A DNA stretch of 64,000 bases from Gammaproteobacteria bacterium (GCA_018826295.1 JAHJZX010000050.1:35199-99198), one strand, 5' to 3'; counted from the first letter of the stretch, positions 36,632 to 45,129 are shown. The notes: a model not told the origin generated them from the sequence alone. Made by a program: numbers and translations.

Positions 36632-37288
36632 TTAGACAGCACCAGTTTGCGCGTAGCGCTGGATATTTTGTAACGCAGCGTATCGGGTTAGCTTAGCTTC
36701 TAATTCTCTGATATTCCCAGCCTGTTCAATCATTTCTTCGACACTAGTATCGAAAGATATGCCCAGACTCTTGATTCTGACCATCGCTATTCTAAATTTA
36801 TCAGCCCGTGTTGGAGTACCAAGGCGGCATACCGTTGCTGAATACAATAAGCCGAGATACGGTTGGGGTATTGCGCTGCCGATGTCGCTAGCCGCAATTG
36901 CAACGGTGCAGATTGTTTTCTTGGCTGTAATATTCCTGGCCACCAGCATATTAAAAATGTCTGCGCTTACTGAAGTGGACTTATCAAATAAGAAATTTAT
37001 ATCATCCAGTAGCAGGCAATCGATGCCCTGCAATTGGTCAAGCAAATCTGCATCAGATGCAGCAACTCTGAGCAAACGCTCTGCACTATAGGTAACAACC
37101 TTGACGCCGGTGCTATGCAGTTCATCAGCCAAACTCATCATTAAATGCGTCATACCATCACCGTTACCTGAGTGGCTGTCAATAACCATCTGCACTAACT
37201 TAGGATCAGCAATAAATTTTCGGCCCATGTCGATTGCACTGCAGTTGTAATCAGCAGTGACAAAGTTGCTAAAGTTAAAATCTTTCAT
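36632..37288 (-). CDS. DnaA/Hda-like AAA+ ATPase, altered Walker A
   Basis: 218 aa from ATG 37288. The N-terminal FNFSNFVTADYNCSA parallels the start of the DnaA AAA+ domain. The P-loop position reads GNGDGMTHL where DnaA has GxxGxGKTHL, so the catalytic lysine is replaced by methionine. Walker B LLLDDINFLF and sensor-2-like NIRELEAKLTRYAA are conserved. DNA-binding domain IV is absent, as in Hda and DiaA-linked regulators. It may bind the host DnaA, a partner or nucleotides without hydrolysis. It is 56 nt downstream of a WYL gene on the same strand. Confidence 0.75.
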   Translation of the reverse strand: MKDFNFSNFVTADYNCSAIDMGRKFIADPKLVQMVIDSHSGNGDGMTHLMMSLADELHSTGVKVVTYSAERLLRVAASDADLLDQLQGIDCLLLDDINFLFDKSTSVSADIFNMLVARNITAKKTICTVAIAASDIGSAIPQPYLGLLYSATVCRLGTPTRADKFRIAMVRIKSLGISFDTSVEEMIEQAGNIRELEAKLTRYAALQNIQRYAQTGAV

Positions 37289-37344
37289 TGTTCCCGGTGC
37301 TCCAGATAAAACATCGCTGACCAACTGATACTGCTTAGTCTCTA

Positions 37345-38349
37345 CTAGTACTTCGCCAGCGCCTCAGTTAACTGATGTTTAATATCCTCACGTACATCAA
37401 AAGGAGCCAACACGGTCAAATAGTCACTTTGCGACATCAGCCATAAATTTAGTTGCCAGCCTTTATGTACTGTGGCGCTGATATGGTAATCACCATTTTC
37501 GAGCTTTTTACAGAGCATATCTGCCGAAAGCGGTGTTTCCAACAACAGCTCCGCCAATACTGGCTTTGCTAAAAGTTCGAGCTTTATGGATTCGCCCTCA
37601 CTAAACTCCATCGCGCCGCTGGCTAAATAACGTTGCAGGTTAAACTCAGCAGGTATTACTGCTGCGGAGTCAGTAATGTCCACTTTCTGAAAACGATGAA
37701 TGGCAAATCGCAGCGGGTCGTTATACGGTTCAGCTGAGGCTATCAGGTAACTTATCTGGCCACGCTGGATTAACCCAAGCGGGTTTAACCGATATTGTTT
37801 CACTGCGCTCTGGTGCAAGGCGTAATAGCTGACGTCCAGTTTTTTATCCTCTAGCAACGCTTGTTGTACTTTTTGTAGCAGCTCGCCGTCTATTTTCGGC
37901 GGTAACAATTGCATACCGGCGGATACCGACGCCACCTTATCAGGCCAACGTGCACCGGCATTCATCGTATCCAGTGCTTTTAGTTTACTTTTTGCCAGAT
38001 TAAAGCGGGCTTGCAAGCTCTCTACAAGCGGAGCTGGTAATAGCTGGCGAAGTTGCGTCTCGACCAATGTCAGACTCAACGCTTCAGCCAAGGTGATACC
38101 AGGAATATCCAGGCTGGCATCCCGCATCCAGTACCAGCCATAAGGCTTGCTTTTTTCGTTACACTGCAACGGAAAGAGCAATGAAAGCTCCTGCAAATCA
38201 CGCTCAACCGTGCGTTTGGACACACTAAAACCGGCATCCTGCAGTTGCTGTGTTAGAAGTCTGGCTTCCAGCCCTGGTGCTCGTGTCGGAATAAGCTTTA
38301 ACAGTTGCCACTGTCGGGCGATGGTGTTCTGGCTGGGTGATGCTGACAT
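37345..38349 (-). CDS. WYL-domain transcriptional regulator
   Basis: 334 aa. N-terminal winged helix (RQWQLLKLIPTR, VSKRTVERDLQEL), then a WYL domain (KKLDVSYYALHQSAVKQYR and LNPLGLIQRGQISYLIA) and a C-terminal WCX-like extension. It is of the ordinary YafY/DeoR-type WYL class, unlike the BrxR-type regulator at 23925. It sits between the FtsZ-like and DnaA-like genes in one operon, so it probably regulates them. Confidence 0.9.
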   Translation of the reverse strand: MSASPSQNTIARQWQLLKLIPTRAPGLEARLLTQQLQDAGFSVSKRTVERDLQELSLLFPLQCNEKSKPYGWYWMRDASLDIPGITLAEALSLTLVETQLRQLLPAPLVESLQARFNLAKSKLKALDTMNAGARWPDKVASVSAGMQLLPPKIDGELLQKVQQALLEDKKLDVSYYALHQSAVKQYRLNPLGLIQRGQISYLIASAEPYNDPLRFAIHRFQKVDITDSAAVIPAEFNLQRYLASGAMEFSEGESIKLELLAKPVLAELLLETPLSADMLCKKLENGDYHISATVHKGWQLNLWLMSQSDYLTVLAPFDVREDIKHQLTEALAKY

Positions 38350-38404
38350 ACCAATTCCTATGATTTAGGCATTACGTCGTTTATATACAAAACAGTAAGT
38401 TAAC

Positions 38405-39343
38405 TCAATCGACAACTATGCCACAGACTAACAGCAGTAGCTCCAACTGATCAGCATAATCCGCTTTTATCGACAACCCCTGAAGTATTAGCGACGCCTT
38501 TGGCAACGCTTGTGCTAAATGCAAGCCCGTCGCTTCAAACTGTTCCAGAGTAAAATCTGGCCCTGCAGTGAGATGCACCAGTACTGAGCTGGCCGATTCA
38601 ATTTTCTTACTTCGCAGCAACGGATTCTGTAGTTGCTGTTGTAACAGCATTGGTAGATCATCACCTTTCTGCGCTAAGGCGCAACCAACTACCGCAATAC
38701 CGGGCTGGGAAATTACACTGATGAAGTCGTTAAAATCCATGTTGATGAGTCCGGTATCAGCAAGCATGCGGCACAGACTCAATAACAGTTGCAATAATAG
38801 GCGATTACTTTCATCCAGCGCGTCTTCCAGGCGGGCTTTTGCACCTAGCGCCTGCTGTAGTTGGTCATTTGGCAGCAACACCAGGGCACAACCATGCTGC
38901 TGGAGAAGTTTAATACTGTTTTCAGCCAGTAGGGATTTCCGTTTCCCCTCAAAATCAAAAGGTAAAGTGGCAAACACCAAGCAGGGGATCTGCAGCTCTG
39001 CTAGCAAAGCCGCTATCGCAGTAGCTGCACCGCTGCCCGTGCCACCGCCAAGACCTGTTACCATAAATACTGCATCGGCACCGGCAAATGCCTGCCGCAA
39101 CAAGTCAGCTGATTGTTGAACCGCCTGAGTAGCCAATGTTGCATTACCGCCCGTGCTGCGACCGCCGGTTTGCGATTCCCCCAGCAAAATACTGCAATCC
39201 GCTGGCGTGCTACTGAGCGCCCTTTTATCAGCACTTACTGCCATGGTCATCACCATATCAGGTAACGACATAACTCCTAACCGCTGCAGTGTTGCACAAC
39301 CTCGCCCACCAACACCCAGTATTACAATTTTTCCAGCTGCCAT
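38405..39343 (-). CDS. FtsZ/tubulin-like GTPase
   Basis: 312 aa. Motifs in order: KIVILGVGGRGC (T1), ILLGES...GGNATLA (T3), the tubulin signature GLGGGTGSGAA (T4, about residues 97-107), and LINMDFNDF in the T7 catalytic loop (N-x-D-F-x-D). Thus both the GTP site and the GTPase-activating loop look intact. Host FtsZ is about 380 aa with a C-terminal tail for FtsA/ZipA, which is missing here. Candidates: a polymerising GTPase for a defence or segregation system, or one that interferes with cell division. In an operon with WYL and DnaA-like genes. Confidence 0.85.
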   Translation of the reverse strand: MAAGKIVILGVGGRGCATLQRLGVMSLPDMVMTMAVSADKRALSSTPADCSILLGESQTGGRSTGGNATLATQAVQQSADLLRQAFAGADAVFMVTGLGGGTGSGAATAIAALLAELQIPCLVFATLPFDFEGKRKSLLAENSIKLLQQHGCALVLLPNDQLQQALGAKARLEDALDESNRLLLQLLLSLCRMLADTGLINMDFNDFISVISQPGIAVVGCALAQKGDDLPMLLQQQLQNPLLRSKKIESASSVLVHLTAGPDFTLEQFEATGLHLAQALPKASLILQGLSIKADYADQLELLLLVCGIVVD

Positions 39344-39415
39344 AGTAGCTCCTAAACTAAAAGTTCAGGATACAACCCCATGCGACAACTTGAGACGCAC
39401 TGCGGGTTAGCTAAT

Positions 39416-39688
39416 TTAGCTAAGCCCCGCTATTTCCTCTGCGGTGTAGTATTCATCCGGCAGATAAACGTGATTCAGCATGGCAACCACGCCACTGACA
39501 AAGTTTTCATCTTTGGTCATTTTCATTAGCTTTGCGCCAATACGCTGAATACGGATCTCTGTTATCTGCTCAGCAAAAAGGTCAAGTTGTGTCGCGCCAT
39601 AGGCCTCTTCACTGAGGTTAAACTCCTTATCAATAACAAGCTGTGCCACTTCAAGCTGCGATATTAAAGTTTTGGTTACTGAATTCAT
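39416..39688 (-). CDS. small protein upstream of FtsZ-like gene
   Basis: 90 aa, acidic, helical, no motif recognised. Good AGGAG before the ATG. 72 nt before the FtsZ-like gene on the same strand, so first gene of that operon. Could be a regulator or adaptor of the GTPase (inference). Confidence 0.55.
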   Translation of the reverse strand: MNSVTKTLISQLEVAQLVIDKEFNLSEEAYGATQLDLFAEQITEIRIQRIGAKLMKMTKDENFVSGVVAMLNHVYLPDEYYTAEEIAGLS

Positions 39689-39778
39689 TTACTGCTCCTA
39701 GATATTTTTGGAATTCAGAACTAAATGCGCTCAGGCCCAGCGAACTTTTCACGGTTTGTAGCAAATAAAAATGAAAAA

Positions 39779-39799
39779 CCCCGGCTTTTTACGCCGGGG
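39779..39799 (-). terminator. rho-independent terminator
   Basis: 7-bp CCCCGGC/GCCGGGG stem with a 7-nt loop; on the minus strand it is followed by TTTTT. It ends the 94-aa membrane-protein gene (stop at 39828) and insulates the FtsZ-like operon. Confidence 0.8.
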
Positions 39800-39827
39800 C
39801 CTTTCGAGGACAACCTTTTAAATTTTG

Positions 39828-40112
39828 CTATCTGTTTAGGTAGCGCCTGATATACCAGCAGGCTGCTACAGGTGCATACACCAGTGGGTAAACCAGCGCA
39901 TTCACGACATCATGGCCACGCCGCTTTGCGTGTATGTTATAAGCGGCATAGCCAATCATGCCACAGGTATCAATGACGCTGACTAGAAACAGCAGATACA
40001 GCGCCTGCTCTTTATCAGGTTCATGCATCAGTATATTAACCAGTGGGCTAAACATGGCTACTACGACTAAAGCGCCTAACAACTCACAACTGCGTGACTT
40101 TAACCTATCCAT
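39828..40112 (-). CDS. small membrane protein, 94 aa
   Basis: Three hydrophobic segments (about residues 10-27, 37-57 and 74-90) separated by short charged loops. GGGAG precedes the ATG. Not recognised. Terminator follows directly. It lies downstream of the lipoprotein gene, 50 bp apart. Confidence 0.6.
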   Translation of the reverse strand: MDRLKSRSCELLGALVVVAMFSPLVNILMHEPDKEQALYLLFLVSVIDTCGMIGYAAYNIHAKRRGHDVVNALVYPLVYAPVAACWYIRRYLNR

Positions 40113-40162
40113 GCTCCCCCCTATACAGGTAAACTACCTACCCCACTGATATTGGGCAACGG

Positions 40163-41455
40163 TTAGAATGCCCTGCCAGGCAAGTCCAGAAGCTTGACGT
40201 TGCCGGTCTTATAAAGTGTATTTTCCAGGTTGGTATCGACCACTTTGTATTTCATTGCCAGACCTAAATTTACTGAGTGCTCCAAATCCGCTTTTTTAAC
40301 ATTGACTAAATTCGTCGTTTTGAAATTTGAATACTTAGTTAAGCTAAGGCTACGATTTACTCCTCTGGGAGGAAGCTGCACATTGAGATTGGACAGTGTA
40401 TCTATACCTTGACCGACGTATAGCGACAAGCTATCGACCGTTAAAAATGAATTTGTAAGATTGGTAAGCGTTATCCTGCCGCTCTTGTCTGACACCGCAG
40501 AAATATGTGCGTTGGAAGCGTTGAACATAGGTGTATAGCGGTATCGACTCGCGCTATCAATGGTATACAGAACTGGCTGCATGGTTAGCTCATCTGCAGT
40601 ACCCCAGCGTTGATCACAACCCGAGCTGGTATACTTAAATCCATGAATAGAGTGACAAATCAACGTCCATCTACCCTCTGCATACTCCTTGTTTGCTGCC
40701 TCTTGTAGTTTTGCGGTTAAGTCGCTCGCTGATCCCCATTTAACACTTGTACTGGCTTTTTCTCTAACCGGACTACTAGGGTGTATATATACTTCAGGCT
40801 TGCCTTGATAAAGCTGGCTGTTGTCTTTTACTACCAGCGCTTTTTCCAGCTTAGAGTTTAAATCGCGCCACTTATTATCATATGCTGTCTTTTTCTCAGC
40901 AAAAGTCTGCTTTGATTGCTGGTAAATACTGTTGAACTGAGAAATTAATTGCTCGCGCGGTTGAGCAGTTAGCGCCTCATTCAATGCCTTGAAGAATAAC
41001 TCATCGCTAAAAGAGCTGAAGCGGTAAGAGTGCGCTTGAGTACCCAAGGATACCGCTGTCACTAGCACAGATATTGTGTTGAGCGCCATCGTTTGACCAT
41101 CCTGACTACTGGTCCTAAATGACGCTAACACCTTGTCATGACATAGCTCATTCTTTTCCTTCTTATTTGAATGCAAATTATAAATTTCATCCTCACAGCC
41201 CACTTTACCGGTGTGCAGGTTATGGGAAAGCGTATTCAGATTAACCGAGTCTTTAAACTCCAAGAATGAAAACTCACTGAAGTAGTACTTGCCTTCAGGT
41301 GTTAAGTCGAGCTTTGCATACACTGGTAAGTCAGACTTTATTTCAGTTACTACAGGCTTGTTGCCACCGTCCACAGCCTGATTGCTGGCACAACCTGCCA
41401 CAAAAAAGACGGCAGCCAGTGCGGTTAAGCCAAAACGTTTATTAAAACAATCCAT
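40163..41455 (-). CDS. lipoprotein of unknown function
   Basis: 430 aa. Signal peptide with lipobox VAGC-A (Cys at about residue 21) indicates lipidation and anchoring to the periplasmic side of the inner or outer membrane. The mature region has many Tyr/Ser and a C-terminal beta-rich domain. GGAG precedes ATG 41455; a longer reading frame upstream lacks a signal. No recognised domain. Followed by the 94-aa membrane protein, so the pair may act at the envelope. Confidence 0.7.
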   Translation of the reverse strand: MDCFNKRFGLTALAAVFFVAGCASNQAVDGGNKPVVTEIKSDLPVYAKLDLTPEGKYYFSEFSFLEFKDSVNLNTLSHNLHTGKVGCEDEIYNLHSNKKEKNELCHDKVLASFRTSSQDGQTMALNTISVLVTAVSLGTQAHSYRFSSFSDELFFKALNEALTAQPREQLISQFNSIYQQSKQTFAEKKTAYDNKWRDLNSKLEKALVVKDNSQLYQGKPEVYIHPSSPVREKASTSVKWGSASDLTAKLQEAANKEYAEGRWTLICHSIHGFKYTSSGCDQRWGTADELTMQPVLYTIDSASRYRYTPMFNASNAHISAVSDKSGRITLTNLTNSFLTVDSLSLYVGQGIDTLSNLNVQLPPRGVNRSLSLTKYSNFKTTNLVNVKKADLEHSVNLGLAMKYKVVDTNLENTLYKTGNVKLLDLPGRAF

Positions 41456-41571
41456 TAAAATTCTCCAACACTTCTCATTACTTGCCTGAATCTGCTTCAG
41501 GACGTTTTTATTTAACCCATGCCACAACACGAATGTCCCCGGCTTTGGGAAGGGTTAATTCTACCTATTTG

Positions 41572-41586
41572 GTTCCTTTTTGGAAC
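41572..41586. promoter_or_regulatory. palindrome upstream of HTH gene
   Basis: GTTCC-TTTTT-GGAAC, 5-bp arms, between the divergent lipoprotein (41455) and the small XRE protein (41615). Possible operator for that regulator. Short, hence low confidence. Confidence 0.3.
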
Positions 41587-41614
41587 ATTTTTATATGCAG
41601 ATTACTGTGCGCTC

Positions 41615-41869
41615 ATGAAAACAATCCATGACCCCAGATATCAAAGTGCCATCAAATGGTTAGCTGCTGCCCGCAAGCAGCAGGGCCTGACGGTGCGCCA
41701 ATTCGCCGAATTGATGGGGCACAGTCATTCCTGGGTGGTTAAAGTTGAGAAATGCGACATCTCGCTGGATGTGCTTGAATTTATCAACTATTGCAAAGCC
41801 CTGAAGTTAGATCCCGTCGAGGGCTACCGGCTTATGCTTCCCGCACAAAGTACTCCCGCTAATCCTTAA
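41615..41869 (+). CDS. small XRE-type helix-turn-helix regulator
   Basis: 84 aa. Helix-turn-helix RKQQGLTVRQFAELMGHSHSW, then VVKVEKCDISLDVLEFINYC: a Cro/CI-type domain and little else. The frame extends upstream to 41519 but the ATG at 41615 leaves only the HTH domain. Probably an autoregulator of a small cargo module. Its stop overlaps the convergent 32-aa gene by 11 nt. Confidence 0.75.
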   Translation: MKTIHDPRYQSAIKWLAAARKQQGLTVRQFAELMGHSHSWVVKVEKCDISLDVLEFINYCKALKLDPVEGYRLMLPAQSTPANP

Positions 41870-41957
41870 GCTGCTTTTTCCTAGTGCTTTTGTACACCAG
41901 CACCACCAGCCCAACCGTTAACAGTAAGATCGGAATTAACCACAAATACTCATTCAT
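41859..41957 (-). CDS. 32-aa single-pass membrane peptide
   Basis: ATG to TAG, MNEYLWLIPILLLTVGLV, then a basic tail KSTRKKQLKD. One transmembrane helix followed by positive charges, like small inner-membrane peptides or type I toxins. It overlaps the XRE gene convergently by 11 nt. Confidence 0.4.
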   Translation of the reverse strand: MNEYLWLIPILLLTVGLVVLVYKSTRKKQLKD

Positions 41958-41981
41958 CTGTCTATCCTCTGCTCTGAGCGA

Positions 41982-42272
41982 CTACCAGCCACCAAAGCCA
42001 GAACCGGTGCTAAATGAATCGTCGAAGGAACTTGAGGTATCGCTGTCGAACAGATCCATCGTTGAACTACAGCAATCGTTTAACCCTGTATCTATGGTAT
42101 CGATTCCGATGTTATTGAGACGACTGTCTGCACCATATGGGTTACCTACAACGTCAACGCCACCTATTCCACCTATCATCGGAAACCCAGTTGCCGGGTT
42201 TATTTCTGAAACAGCGCTACTCGACATACTTTCGTCTGCGTCATCGTCAAACAACCAACTGAAAAGTCCCAT
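41982..42272 (-). CDS. acidic Ser/Gly-rich small protein
   Basis: 96 aa, starting MGLFSWLFDDDADES, rich in Ser, Asp, Gly and ending FSTGSGFGGW. AAGGA 9 nt upstream. The WLF start and low-complexity tail are seen in short uncharacterised island proteins; no function assigned. Confidence 0.55.
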   Translation of the reverse strand: MGLFSWLFDDDADESMSSSAVSEINPATGFPMIGGIGGVDVVGNPYGADSRLNNIGIDTIDTGLNDCCSSTMDLFDSDTSSSFDDSFSTGSGFGGW

Positions 42273-42698
42273 ATCTTTTTCCTTATCATGTAAATGCCAA
42301 AATTCAGCCCGGCTTGTCAGCAGTATTTAACGCTACCAAGCTGAAGCATTTTCCCGAACTTAATTATTTTCGATCGAATAGCAAGCAGATTTTCTAATTA
42401 CATTTAGGCGGGTAATTGGGACTGGACTTTTCGCACTGGCAAAGGAGGCTGCTTGAAAGAAAACAGGTTTATGTTTGCAGCACTGAATTCTGCACATACC
42501 CTGATTTAACGATATGCGGAGTAAATTTTGCTTCTGACATAACTGAATCAGTTTAAAAATTTTTAAACCCGCCAACCATATTATTACTACCTACAAAACC
42601 CCTCTACTGTTAACAAAAACCAAAATTTAAGCAATTTTATTTACATTTAATTCTCACAAGATAAACTTGAACGAACCTTTCTGCATGGAGCGCACTGC
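42273..42698. other. AT-rich intergenic region
   Basis: 426 bp with no convincing gene. Several short frames lack ribosome sites. The last 60 bp are AT-rich and should carry the promoter of the 60-aa gene at 42699. Confidence 0.4.
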
Positions 42699-42881
42699 AT
42701 GAAAAATGCGACTGAGCCGGTTTATCTCTCTGTCAGTGATATGGCTGAAGATTTTACTAATGTCACGGGTAACAAACAGTATGGCCAGGCCGCTGCGATG
42801 GCTTACGCTATTTACGGTTATAAATACCGTGTGCTGGAATACGGTGAGCTCCCGCTGAATAGGAGAATAACAGATGTCTGA
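42699..42881 (+). CDS. hypothetical protein, 60 aa
   Basis: Small protein starting MKNATEPVYLSVSDM, helical, with no motif. It overlaps the Imm11-like gene by 8 nt, so it is coupled to it; it may be a small toxin-side or accessory partner. Confidence 0.5.
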   Translation: MKNATEPVYLSVSDMAEDFTNVTGNKQYGQAAAMAYAIYGYKYRVLEYGELPLNRRITDV

Positions 42882-43449
42882 GGTAATAGCTGACACCAAG
42901 ATTTTCGGTGTTTTTGCAGACGTCGGACAATACGCCATGCTGCAAGAAACGGCATTAGAGCTGATAATGCAGATTGACGAGCCGGTTGGGTTATATGGCA
43001 AACCGTTAGCTGATAACTGGACACCAATGGAGGTCACCTGGTTTTACAACCCCGCCGAACGGGTAAAACCACAGCCTGATATTGCTGCATTTGGTGCAAT
43101 AGCGTTTGCTGCATCGGCAGAAACCTGTGAAAAGCTGCGGCCATTTATAAATGATTACGTTGAATTTTTGCCCATCAATGTGGATGGCTGGCGTTGGTAT
43201 ATTATTCATGTTCTGGCCAAAGAAGACATTTTTAATGAAGCCCAGTCACAACGCATGTTACGCCGGGACGGCACTCCGATGCGTATGTTTGAAAAACTGG
43301 TGCTGGATGGTGAAAGAGTCTCAGACGGCGTGCTATTTCGCGTTCAAGGTTTGAGCCTGGGAATTTACAGTACTAACCTGCCAACTAGCTTTATGACTTT
43401 AGTACGCAAACTCGGCCTTAGCGGCCTGACATTTCAGGATATCAACTGA
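42874..43449 (+). CDS. Imm11-like immunity-family protein
   Basis: 191 aa. RPFINDYVEFLPINVDGWRW resembles the FLPIDVEG/FLPIDLNG motif of the two immunity proteins at 46325 and 46895, and the overall order (DNW/W-P-x2-V near residue 50, FLPI near 95, FxxLV near 150) is the same. So a third, diverged member of the family (Imm11/DUF1629-like). No toxin gene is obvious next to it, other than the 60-aa product just upstream. Confidence 0.6.
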   Translation: MSEVIADTKIFGVFADVGQYAMLQETALELIMQIDEPVGLYGKPLADNWTPMEVTWFYNPAERVKPQPDIAAFGAIAFAASAETCEKLRPFINDYVEFLPINVDGWRWYIIHVLAKEDIFNEAQSQRMLRRDGTPMRMFEKLVLDGERVSDGVLFRVQGLSLGIYSTNLPTSFMTLVRKLGLSGLTFQDIN

Positions 43450-43509
43450 CGACACTTTCCATCCTGCAAAGCCGTTAGTATTTTTTAGCGCTGAAAAGGT
43501 TAACGGCCT

Positions 43510-43555
43510 GAAATTGTCAATTTCGAAAACACTAAAATGCTGTATTTATATACAT
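43510..43555 (+). promoter_or_regulatory. composite regulatory element, copy 1
   Basis: Palindrome GAAATTGTCAATTTC (43510-43524), then 15 nt, then CTGTATTTATATACAT (43540-43555), which matches LexA-type CTGT-N8-ACAG except for the last base. A short frame follows at 43571. Same arrangement and spacing at 48576-48621. Confidence 0.45.
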
Positions 43556-43570
43556 ATATTGGAGTTTTGT

Positions 43571-43621
43571 ATGTCGGCAGTATTTCTCGGTGACGCCCGC
43601 CCCGGCGCAGCTACCTATTAA
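43571..43621 (+). CDS. 16-aa ORF after composite element
   Basis: ATG with GGAG 6 nt upstream, 16 codons, starts MSAVFLGDARP. The same beginning (MSAAFIGNADF) follows the sister element at 48635. Either two truncated copies of a longer gene or a leader peptide. Low confidence as a functional gene. Confidence 0.3.
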   Translation: MSAVFLGDARPGAATY

Positions 43622-43631
43622 GTAAGCATCG

Positions 43632-44543
43632 TCATAAATATGATTTTAACACCGTGGCTATCGATACAGCTTGCTTAATTTGCAATTCAACTTCACCAAA
43701 GGTATTGCAAGCAAGGTCAATATAAGGAGCTTGTGCTGCCACTGTTACCGATTTACCAGACTTTTTTACCGTCAGTTGCATGTCACTAACTTCATCAAAT
43801 CTAGTAACAATCTCATCAAATCGCTCATGCTGGCCGTGATAAATAATTTTTACTTGTTGCCCACGTATTTGGTGGACGATAACAACATCTTTCTGATGTG
43901 GGATCGGGTAAAAGTGTACCCAATCATGGCCTGCCGCTCTTGGTTTTGCTATTTCTGGATTGAGCTCAGGGTGATTGCGGGCAACAAAACCCAAGTAATC
44001 AGCAGCAAAGTCGGTCATTTTAGGACAAACTATAGATTGATAACCTCTCCTGTTTTTTTCTACCGCTTCCTTTAGAAATCCCGCACGATACTGGCTGCGA
44101 GCATCATCTTGTAATTGAAAAAACGCGATAACTTGCTCGTACGATATTTCAACATCATAAGGTTCGGTGTTTCTATCTAAATATCTCTGCGGTGCAAACA
44201 AGCAGGTTGTGAACCGAGCCCACTCATCCTGTGCAATGCCTTTTTCACCCCGCATTTTATAGCGATAACCTTGCTCAATTTGCGCTACAGCATCAATCTT
44301 GTTTTCAATCAGAATCGCTTCTGTAACACAAGCTTCTGAAGTGAACTTTATGATCAAATCTGACTCTCCAAGCATTGCATCAGATACTGAATGCCAGGCA
44401 CCAATGATCTTGATGGACAAAGGCTGTCGCGCCGCCTCAGATACAAACCAATTTGCAAAAGGCTTTGAAACTAAAAGTTCTTCCAGCACAAGTAGGTCAA
44501 CATCACGCTCGGTAATATTCAGATAGGTATTTAACTGGTCCAT
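43632..44543 (-). CDS. PD-(D/E)XK nuclease-superfamily protein
   Basis: 303 aa. GESDLIIKF, then AILIENKIDA, is the D...E-x-K active-site pattern of PD-(D/E)XK nucleases (about residues 60-85). The C-terminal 150 residues are a beta-rich region not recognised. Usual length for the family PF14281-type proteins of unknown role in islands. Start at ATG 44543 (TTG also possible four codons earlier). 24 nt after a GIY-YIG-like gene on the same strand, forming a two-nuclease pair. Confidence 0.7.
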   Translation of the reverse strand: MDQLNTYLNITERDVDLLVLEELLVSKPFANWFVSEAARQPLSIKIIGAWHSVSDAMLGESDLIIKFTSEACVTEAILIENKIDAVAQIEQGYRYKMRGEKGIAQDEWARFTTCLFAPQRYLDRNTEPYDVEISYEQVIAFFQLQDDARSQYRAGFLKEAVEKNRRGYQSIVCPKMTDFAADYLGFVARNHPELNPEIAKPRAAGHDWVHFYPIPHQKDVVIVHQIRGQQVKIIYHGQHERFDEIVTRFDEVSDMQLTVKKSGKSVTVAAQAPYIDLACNTFGEVELQIKQAVSIATVLKSYL

Positions 44544-44567
44544 CGAAGGAGTCAATTCCTGTTGTTT

Positions 44568-45005
44568 TCAATCGCCATTTGCTGTCAGCGTTCTGTTTCT
44601 AACTGGGGATATCCGCTCAATTAGAAAATGCTCCAATCCTGCCGCTAAGTAACAATAGTCTTTGGGAAAACCAATAGCGGCAATATCGCTTACCCCTGCC
44701 CATTCTTGCTTTGGGGTGTAATAACCACGTCCTTTAGATTTATCAGTGGCGATAACATGTGACAGCAGTCTCCGTGAAATACCGTGTTCTTTGTACAGCT
44801 GATTTCCGCGTGATACGCCAAGCCCTACATAAATTACAGCCCCATCTTTATCTAGTAAAGCATAAACTCCACCTTTATTGTGGTATGGTACAGAGCCTTG
44901 CCAACCCCAATTATTTTTCCAAACTGGCATTTCAACATTTTCAGCTTTATCCCAGTGTCGTTCAAAAAACTGGCCGGTCAGCCGGACCAAATCATCAAAA
45001 TTCAT
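44568..45005 (-). CDS. GIY-YIG-like nuclease-fold protein
   Basis: 145 aa. GGVYALLDKDGAVIYVGLG (about residues 44-62) is the G(I/V)Y ... Y(I/V)G core; an Arg lies in GISRRLLSHV and a Glu in AGLEHFLIE near the C-terminus, in the places of catalytic residues. Small GIY-YIG domains cut DNA. Paired with the PD-(D/E)XK gene, 24 nt away. Confidence 0.7.
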   Translation of the reverse strand: MNFDDLVRLTGQFFERHWDKAENVEMPVWKNNWGWQGSVPYHNKGGVYALLDKDGAVIYVGLGVSRGNQLYKEHGISRRLLSHVIATDKSKGRGYYTPKQEWAGVSDIAAIGFPKDYCYLAAGLEHFLIERISPVRNRTLTANGD

Positions 45006-45129
45006 TCAAATGTGATCACTTAATCCCAAGAGAATTGCAAGAGTAAATTGAAGCGGTAGGTCTCCGAGTTACCCATGATCAGTAGACACCTTCTATAGTT
45101 AGGTATCGTACCTGACACTGAGGTGCAAA

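Noticed and set aside
38405..39343. Host cell-division ftsZ
   Set aside because: Too short, no C-terminal tail, not in a dcw cluster, and lies in an island.
42360..42575. 71-codon minus-strand frame in an intergenic gap
   Set aside because: No ribosome site, no domain, odd composition (many Cys/Gln).
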